Of a stretch of DNA of 10,402 nt, positions 6,639-10,402 are shown in pieces. The stretch is from Thermocaproicibacter sp036741535 (GTDB taxonomy: Bacteria > Bacillota > Clostridia > Oscillospirales > Acutalibacteraceae), in NCBI GenBank assembly GCA_036741535.1, contig DAINSB010000082.1, positions 1 through 10,402 on the forward strand, in the 5' to 3' direction. How positions within the stretch are numbered: the first letter of the stretch is position 1; every line of letters begins with the position of its first letter. The notes under the pieces were generated by a model. The model was not told the DNA's origin, did no database searches, and saw only the letters and a list, made by a program, of their open reading frames with translations. The position numbers and the translations under genes were made by a program.

Positions 6639-7703
6639 ATGGCGCGGCTTTCCCGGGTCCCCGTCAACCGGGTTCTGGACCTCGCGCTTTTCCTCGCGCT
6701 GGGACTGTTCCCCCTTTCCGGGTCGCTGTTCTACACGCAGCTGATCGAAAAATACATGATTTTCCTGATCTTCGCCTATTCCCTCGACATCCTGTGGGGC
6801 TACGCCGGGCTGATGGACCTCGGCCACGCGGTGCTCTTCGGCATCGGCGGCTACGTCATGGCCCTGTCGCTCTCCGCCGCCGCGGGAGGCGGCGTGCCGG
6901 ACTTCATGGCGCGGTACGGCGTCGCGCAGGCGCCGCTGTGGCTGAGGGCGATCTCGAACCCGGCCGTCGCCGTCCTGGTCGGCATCCTTCTGCCCGGCCT
7001 GCTCGCGGCGCTCCTCGGACGGTTCCTGTTTTTCAGCCGCGTGGGGGGCGTGTTCTTTTCCGTGATCACGCTCGCCATCGCCTCGGTCTTCAATCTGTTC
7101 ATCCAGAGCCAGCAGAAATACACCGGCGGCTTCAACGGCATCGGCGGACTGCCGGGGCTGTCTCTGTTCGGGCAGACGCTCTCACTCCGGCAGGCGTATT
7201 ACCTGGTCTTCTTTTCCGTGCTGCTGGTCTACGCGTTCTGCCGGCTGCTCGCGGCGTCGCGGTTCGGGCTGATTCTGCAGGGCATCCGCGAAAACGAGAC
7301 GCGGCTCGAGTTCCTCGGGTACGACCAGGCGCGCTTCAAGACGGCGGCGTTCGCCGTTTCCGGCGCGCTGGCCGGTTTCGCGGGCGTGCTCTACGCGCCG
7401 GTCAACGGGATGATCGCCCCGAACGACGTGGGGATGGAGTTCTCCACGGCGGCGATCGTCTGGCTCACGATCGGCGGGCGGGGCAACCTGACCGGCGCGG
7501 CGTTCGGCGCGCTGCTCGTCAATGTGCTGGGCAACGCGCTCTCCGAGCATTTCGGCGCCTACTGGCAGCTTCTGCTGGGGCTGGCTCTCCTCGCCACGGT
7601 TTTCTTCGTGCCGGACGGCCTCGTGGGGGCGGTCATCCGCCTGGCGAAGGGCCGCGCCCGCAGGGACAAAGAGCGGGGGGAAGGGGGAAAATCCCATGTC
7701 TGA
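6639..7703 (+). CDS. urtC: UrtC: urea-type ABC transporter permease
   Basis: This 354-aa second permease is related to LivM. Family landmarks are LDILWGYAGLMDLGHAVLFG (about 49-68), SRVGGVFFSVITLAIASVF, GGFNGIGGLPG, LQGIRENETRLEFLGYD and the late block IGGRGNLTGAAFGALLVN, all with clear UrtC counterparts. The C-terminal tail (about 340-354) is short, charged and presumably cytoplasmic. The ATG at 6639 follows an AAGGAGGGG ribosome binding site, with one base after the urtB stop; the open frame extends upstream to 6585 but that part lies within urtB. The last 8 bases overlap the start of urtD. Confidence 0.93.
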   Translation: MARLSRVPVNRVLDLALFLALGLFPLSGSLFYTQLIEKYMIFLIFAYSLDILWGYAGLMDLGHAVLFGIGGYVMALSLSAAAGGGVPDFMARYGVAQAPLWLRAISNPAVAVLVGILLPGLLAALLGRFLFFSRVGGVFFSVITLAIASVFNLFIQSQQKYTGGFNGIGGLPGLSLFGQTLSLRQAYYLVFFSVLLVYAFCRLLAASRFGLILQGIRENETRLEFLGYDQARFKTAAFAVSGALAGFAGVLYAPVNGMIAPNDVGMEFSTAAIVWLTIGGRGNLTGAAFGALLVNVLGNALSEHFGAYWQLLLGLALLATVFFVPDGLVGAVIRLAKGRARRDKERGEGGKSHV

Positions 7704-8475
7704 GCTTTTGAGGACCGAGGACCTCTCCGTCTGCTTCAGCGGATTCCGGGCTCTGGACGGCGTGGATTTCTCCGTCGAGGAAGGGGAGCTCCGGGTGGTC
7801 ATCGGGCCGAACGGGGCCGGCAAGACCACCCTGATGGACCTGATCACCGGCCGCACGAAGCCGACGAGGGGGAAGGTGATCTTCGGGGGAGACGACATCA
7901 CCGGCAAACCCCCGCACGAGATCGCCCGGCGCTACGGGATCGGCCGCAAGTTCCAGGGCCCGAACCTGTTCGAGAACATGACGGTGCTCCAGAATCTTGA
8001 GCTCGCGGCTCCGGACCGCGGGGCCGCGGCCCGCGCGCTTTTCCGCCGGGTGTCGCGCGGCGAGTATCTCCGCGCGCGAGAGGTACTGCGGCAGATCGGC
8101 CTCGACGCGAAGCGGTCGCTTCTGGCGTTCGAGCTTTCGCACGGGGAACGCCAGTGGCTCGAGATCGGCATGCTGATGATGCAGTCGCCGCGCCTGCTGA
8201 TCCTCGACGAGCCGACGGCGGGCATGACTTCGGAGGAGACGAGGCAGACGGGCGAGCTGGTGCAGGACCTTTTAAAGGACCACACCGTGCTGGCCGTCGA
8301 GCACGACATGGAGTTCGTCCGGCAGGTGGCGCAGACCGTCACCGTTCTGCACATGGGCAAAATCCTGGCCGAGGGGCCGCTTTCCCAGATCGAAAACGAT
8401 CCGGAGGTCGTGCGGGTCTACCTGAAATCTTCCCGAAAGGAGGTGGATGCGCCGTGCTTGTCCTCGACGACGTGA
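7696..8475 (+). CDS. urtD: UrtD: urea-type ABC transporter ATPase
   Basis: This 259-aa cytoplasmic ATPase powers the transporter with UrtE. It has Walker A GPNGAGKT (about 37-44), Q-loop FQGPNLF, an ABC signature LSHGERQWLEIG (147-158), Walker B LLILDEP (167-173) and the switch histidine in VEHDME (H203). The LSHG variant of the usual LSGG signature is typical of UrtD rather than LivG, and ELRVVIGPNG and VTVLHMGKILAEG also match UrtD. The start at 7696 overlaps urtC by 8 bp after a purine-rich GGGGGAAGGGGG site. About 15 extra C-terminal residues (SSRKEVDAPCLSSTT) overlap the urtE ribosome binding site and start, and probably have no catalytic role. Confidence 0.95.
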   Translation: MSELLRTEDLSVCFSGFRALDGVDFSVEEGELRVVIGPNGAGKTTLMDLITGRTKPTRGKVIFGGDDITGKPPHEIARRYGIGRKFQGPNLFENMTVLQNLELAAPDRGAAARALFRRVSRGEYLRAREVLRQIGLDAKRSLLAFELSHGERQWLEIGMLMMQSPRLLILDEPTAGMTSEETRQTGELVQDLLKDHTVLAVEHDMEFVRQVAQTVTVLHMGKILAEGPLSQIENDPEVVRVYLKSSRKEVDAPCLSSTT

Positions 8476-9155
8476 AGATCAGCTACGGCAAAAGCCGGGC
8501 GGTCGACGGCGTGTCGCTCGCCCTGGGCGACGGCCGGCGCATCGCCGTGCTGGGCCGCAACGGGGCGGGGAAGACGACGCTGCTCAAGGGCATCGTGGGC
8601 CTGCTGCCCCTTTCCGGCGGCAGGGTGCTGTTCGGGGGAAAAGACGTTTCCGGCCTGAGGCCCTCCCTGCGCTCGCGGGCGGGCATGGCCTACGTGCCGC
8701 AGGGGCGCGAGATCTTCCCGCGCTTCACCGTCCGCGAAAACCTCGTGCTCGGGTGCCTCGCGTGGAAGGACCCCCGGGCGGTCGCGCGCCAGACGGAGAA
8801 GATGCTCTCCTATTTTCCCGCTCTGCGCGACCACCTCGACCGCAACGGCGGGGTCCTCTCCGGCGGGCAGCAGCAGCAGCTCGCCCTCGCGAGGGCGTTG
8901 ATGACCGAGCCGAAGATCCTGCTGCTGGACGAACCGACCGAGGGCATCCAGCCCAGCATCGTGGAGGAGCTGGGCGACATCCTGACGCGCGTCTGCCGGG
9001 AGATGGGGCTTTCCGTGGTGCTGGTCGAACAGAACCTCGCTTTTGCCCGCCTGATGTCGCAGGACTGCGTCATCCTCCAGAAGGGCCTGATCGTCCGCCG
9101 CGGCAAAACGGCGCAGATGGATGCGCAGGAGGCGCGGCTTTTCCTCTCCGTTTGA
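8454..9155 (+). CDS. urtE: UrtE: urea-type ABC transporter ATPase
   Basis: This 233-aa second ATPase of the complex carries Walker A GRNGAGKT (about 34-41), YVPQGREIFPRFTVRENL, ABC signature LSGGQQQQLALARAL (135-149) and Walker B LLLDEPTEGIQPSIV (156-170). The LSGGQQQQLA and DEPTEGIQPSI combination is highly characteristic of UrtE as opposed to LivF. I chose the GTG at 8454 because an AAAGGAGGT ribosome binding site (8436-8444) sits 9 nt before it and the protein then begins MLVLDDVKISYG as in relatives. The nearby ATG at 8447 is in another frame and too close to that site. The gene overlaps urtD by 22 bp, so translation is probably coupled. No strong terminator follows. Confidence 0.95.
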   Translation: MLVLDDVKISYGKSRAVDGVSLALGDGRRIAVLGRNGAGKTTLLKGIVGLLPLSGGRVLFGGKDVSGLRPSLRSRAGMAYVPQGREIFPRFTVRENLVLGCLAWKDPRAVARQTEKMLSYFPALRDHLDRNGGVLSGGQQQQLALARALMTEPKILLLDEPTEGIQPSIVEELGDILTRVCREMGLSVVLVEQNLAFARLMSQDCVILQKGLIVRRGKTAQMDAQEARLFLSV

Positions 9156-9171
9156 GCGGCGCGTCGCTGAC

Positions 9172-9244
9172 GGGGTGCCGTAGGCCGGTCCTGCATGCAG
9201 CCGTAGTTGGGTCTGCCGTAGGCGCGAGCGGTACCATGCACCCC
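9172..9244. repeat. GC-rich intergenic repeat element, copy 1
   Basis: The element is bounded by inverted 7-mers GGGGTGC (9172-9178) and GCACCCC (9238-9244). Inside, TGCCGTAGGC occurs twice (9176-9185 and 9214-9223), and the palindrome CTGCATGCAG lies between them (9191-9200). Its right half closely resembles the reverse strand of 10331-10355: GGCGC-RAR-CGGTACC-ATG-YACCC, with two extra C's in the other copy. This looks like a small mobile or REP-like intergenic repeat; copy 1 appears to hold an internal duplication or insertion of about 38 bp. No coding content is evident. Confidence 0.55.
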
Positions 9245-9333
9245 GCTGCAGGCGCGAAAGGGGAGTAAGGGAGACTCCCGGCAACGCTTTTGTCTGCGGG
9301 CGAAAAGGGAAGATTACAAGACCGTTAAATCCA

Positions 9334-9361
9334 TTGACTTCGATCAGGGGAGCGTTATAAT
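9334..9361 (+). promoter_or_regulatory. Sigma-A promoter of the deacetylase gene
   Basis: TTGACT (9334-9339) and a perfect TATAAT (9356-9361) are separated by 16 nt. Transcription would begin near 9368-9370, leaving a leader of about 35-45 nt before the coding region at 9405. This makes the deacetylase independent of the urt operon. Confidence 0.85.
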
Positions 9362-9404
9362 CAGAGATGTCAGAGCAGGTTGCTTTCTGTCACAATAGAG
9401 AAAG

Positions 9405-10307
9405 ATGGGCAAGATGAAATTTCATACGATTCGGAACAGGACGTTGTTGGTGGCCGGCTGTGCCGTCGCCGCCGCGGGAATCTGCTGCGCCGTCGCGTTC
9501 GGCTTTTCGGAGCTGGGCCGGCGGCAGGCGTCGTCTTCCGCGGTGCCGGCGGCGGCTCTGCCGCAGGCTTCCTCTTCCGCCGGTCCGGCCGACGGTGCTG
9601 CGGGAAGCGCTTCCTCCTCCGCGCGGGGCACGAAGAGCGTCAATGACAGCGGGCAAGCCCCCGTCGAGCCCCTTCCCGGTACCGGCAAGGTCGTCTACAT
9701 GACGTTCGACGACGGGCCGTCCGACCTGACGGTTCCGCTGCTGAACATCCTCGACCGGTACCATGTGAAGGCGACGTTTTTCGTCGTCGGCTCTTTCGAC
9801 AAAGAGGAAACGTCGGACCTGAAGGCGATCGTGGACCACGGGCAGGCGATCGGCGTCCACAGCTATACGCACGATTACCGGCAGATCTATTCTTCCAGTA
9901 CGGCGTTTTTTTCCGATGTCGACAGGATGCACGACCGGATCCTCCGCGATACGGGCGTGAACACCAGAATCCTCCGGTTTGCCGGCGGCAGTGTCAATGC
10001 CTATAACCGGAAAATCTGCAAAACGCTGAAAGCCGGCCTGAAGCAGCGCGGCTATGTGTATTACGACTGGAACGTCAGCTCGGGGGACGCCACCACCAGA
10101 ACGAATGCCCGGTCCATCCTGAGCAACGCGCTGGACGGCGTACGCAGGCACCGCGTTTCCGTCGTGCTGTTCCACAACTCGGCTCCCAAGGAAGCGACGC
10201 TCGACGACATCCCGAAATTCATTGAGACGCTGCAGGGCGAAGGCTATCGGTTTGCGTCGCTCGACCCGCCCGTCGACAACGCCCCGTTTGTTTTCGGGGG
10301 CGCATAA
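9405..10307 (+). CDS. Membrane-anchored NodB-family polysaccharide deacetylase
   Basis: This 300-aa protein is a carbohydrate esterase family 4 deacetylase; in Firmicutes such enzymes usually remove acetyl groups from peptidoglycan or other surface glycans. An N-terminal hydrophobic segment (about 13-33) is an uncleaved anchor or signal, followed by a Ser/Ala/Pro-rich linker (about 41-92). The NodB domain (about 96-285) has TFDDGPS (catalytic D102, metal D103), HSYTH (metal H152 and H156), RFAGGS (191-196), YDWN (D221) and VLFHNS (H257). RFAGGS has Ala where related clostridial enzymes usually show RFPGGS. A weak ribosome binding site GAGAAAG (9398-9404) directly precedes the ATG at 9405, so the second ATG at 9414, three codons later, is an equally plausible start. 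The gene has its own promoter. Physiological substrate unknown. Confidence 0.9.
   Translation: MGKMKFHTIRNRTLLVAGCAVAAAGICCAVAFGFSELGRRQASSSAVPAAALPQASSSAGPADGAAGSASSSARGTKSVNDSGQAPVEPLPGTGKVVYMTFDDGPSDLTVPLLNILDRYHVKATFFVVGSFDKEETSDLKAIVDHGQAIGVHSYTHDYRQIYSSSTAFFSDVDRMHDRILRDTGVNTRILRFAGGSVNAYNRKICKTLKAGLKQRGYVYYDWNVSSGDATTRTNARSILSNALDGVRRHRVSVVLFHNSAPKEATLDDIPKFIETLQGEGYRFASLDPPVDNAPFVFGGA
10271..10302. repeat. 32-bp perfect inverted repeat, left arm
   Basis: This arm, within the last codons of the deacetylase gene, is the exact reverse complement of 10371-10402. The right arm is cut by the window edge, so the repeat may extend further. The arms encode the same peptide, VDNAPFVFGG, on opposite strands, and diverge from the final codon before the stop. 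The intervening 68 bp are not simple palindromic sequence. Confidence 0.95.
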
Positions 10308-10330
10308 GGGGAGCGCATGGCGCCTCCCGC

Positions 10331-10364
10331 GGGTACATGGGGTACCGTTTGCGCCTGTGCACCC
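10331..10364. repeat. GC-rich intergenic repeat element, copy 2 (inverted)
   Basis: The minus strand of this segment reads GGGTGCACAGGCGCAAACGG then TACCCCATGTACCC, matching the outer parts of the element at 9172-9244 but without its middle 38 bp. Its ends GGGTGCA and TGTACCC can pair, allowing one G-U. It sits between two convergent genes, where it could also work as a hairpin 3' end. Confidence 0.5.
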
Positions 10365-10365
10365 T

Positions 10366-10402
10366 TTACTCGCCCCCGAAAACAAACGGGGCGTTGTCGA
10401 CG
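10366..10402 (-). CDS. C-terminal fragment of a second, convergent deacetylase-like gene
   Basis: Read on the minus strand from the window edge, the sequence encodes VDNAPFVFGGE and a TAA stop (10368-10366). The preceding gene ends VDNAPFVFGGA, so this is probably the end of a paralogous gene in tail-to-tail orientation whose body lies off the right edge. Only 11 codons are visible, so function rests wholly on that identity. An assembly inversion artefact is possible, but the two copies differ in the last codon and beyond. Confidence 0.5.
   Translation of the reverse strand, partial: VDNAPFVFGGE

Noticed and set aside
9172..9260. CRISPR array suggested by the repeated TGCCGTAGGC words
   Set aside because: Only two exact 10-bp copies plus degenerate relatives are present, spacing is irregular, and there are no cas genes; a small intergenic repeat fits better.
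9265..9300. Terminator after urtE
   Set aside because: GGGA-GAC-TCCC gives only a 4-bp stem, and the following TTTT (near 9288-9291) is short and offset. It is not convincing as an intrinsic terminator.
9390..10385. 331-codon open frame on the minus strand opposite the deacetylase
   Set aside because: It mirrors the deacetylase coding frame, has no recognisable domain, and runs into both flanking intergenic regions. The genuine minus-strand signal at the edge is in a different frame and ends at 10366.

Overview
The window looks like chromosomal DNA from a GC-rich member of the Firmicutes, most likely class Clostridia (an Oscillospiraceae/Ruminococcaceae-type genome). The grounds are an FMN riboswitch with an intrinsic terminator ahead of a ribD-ribE-ribBA-ribH operon, strong GGAGG-type ribosome binding sites, sigma-A-like promoters and a lipoprotein-anchored binding protein. 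The taxonomic call is inference; no rRNA or other marker gene is present.

Layout. (1) Positions 1 to about 32 are the 3' end of an FMN riboswitch whose 5' part lies off the left edge. A perfect 14-bp terminator hairpin with nine T's (127-175) follows. Then come ribD (188-1291), ribE (1273-1911), ribBA (1923-3122) and ribH (3137-3604), which together encode the pathway from GTP and ribulose-5-phosphate to riboflavin apart from the dephosphorylation step. A clean intrinsic terminator (3673-3700) closes the operon. (2) A single GNAT acetyltransferase gene lies on the minus strand (4259-3753) with its own promoter. It is bracketed by two direct copies of a 25-bp sequence (3631-3655 and 4326-4350) and is somewhat less GC-rich than its neighbours, so it looks like an inserted module. 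(3) A five-gene urea-type ABC transporter operon follows: urtA lipoprotein (4524-5693), urtB (5774-6637), urtC (6639-7703), urtD (7696-8475) and urtE (8454-9155). A strong GC hairpin separates urtA from urtB, and the later genes touch or overlap. The permeases and ATPases are close to UrtBCDE, but the binding protein departs from remembered UrtA sequences at segments that are usually conserved, so its substrate may not be urea. No urease or urea-degrading gene follows in the window. (4) An intergenic region (9156-9404) holds a GC-rich imperfect repeat element and a good sigma-A promoter. That promoter drives a membrane-anchored NodB-family (CE4) polysaccharide deacetylase (9405-10307). At the right edge a second, convergent gene begins. 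Its last 11 codons match the end of the deacetylase gene exactly apart from the final residue, forming a 32-bp perfect inverted repeat cut by the window end. The 68-bp gap contains a second, inverted copy of the intergenic repeat.

I see no clear undescribed biological system. The items most worth a second look are the repeat-bracketed GNAT module, the tail-to-tail deacetylase pair, the short intergenic repeat family and the atypical UrtA-like binding protein.
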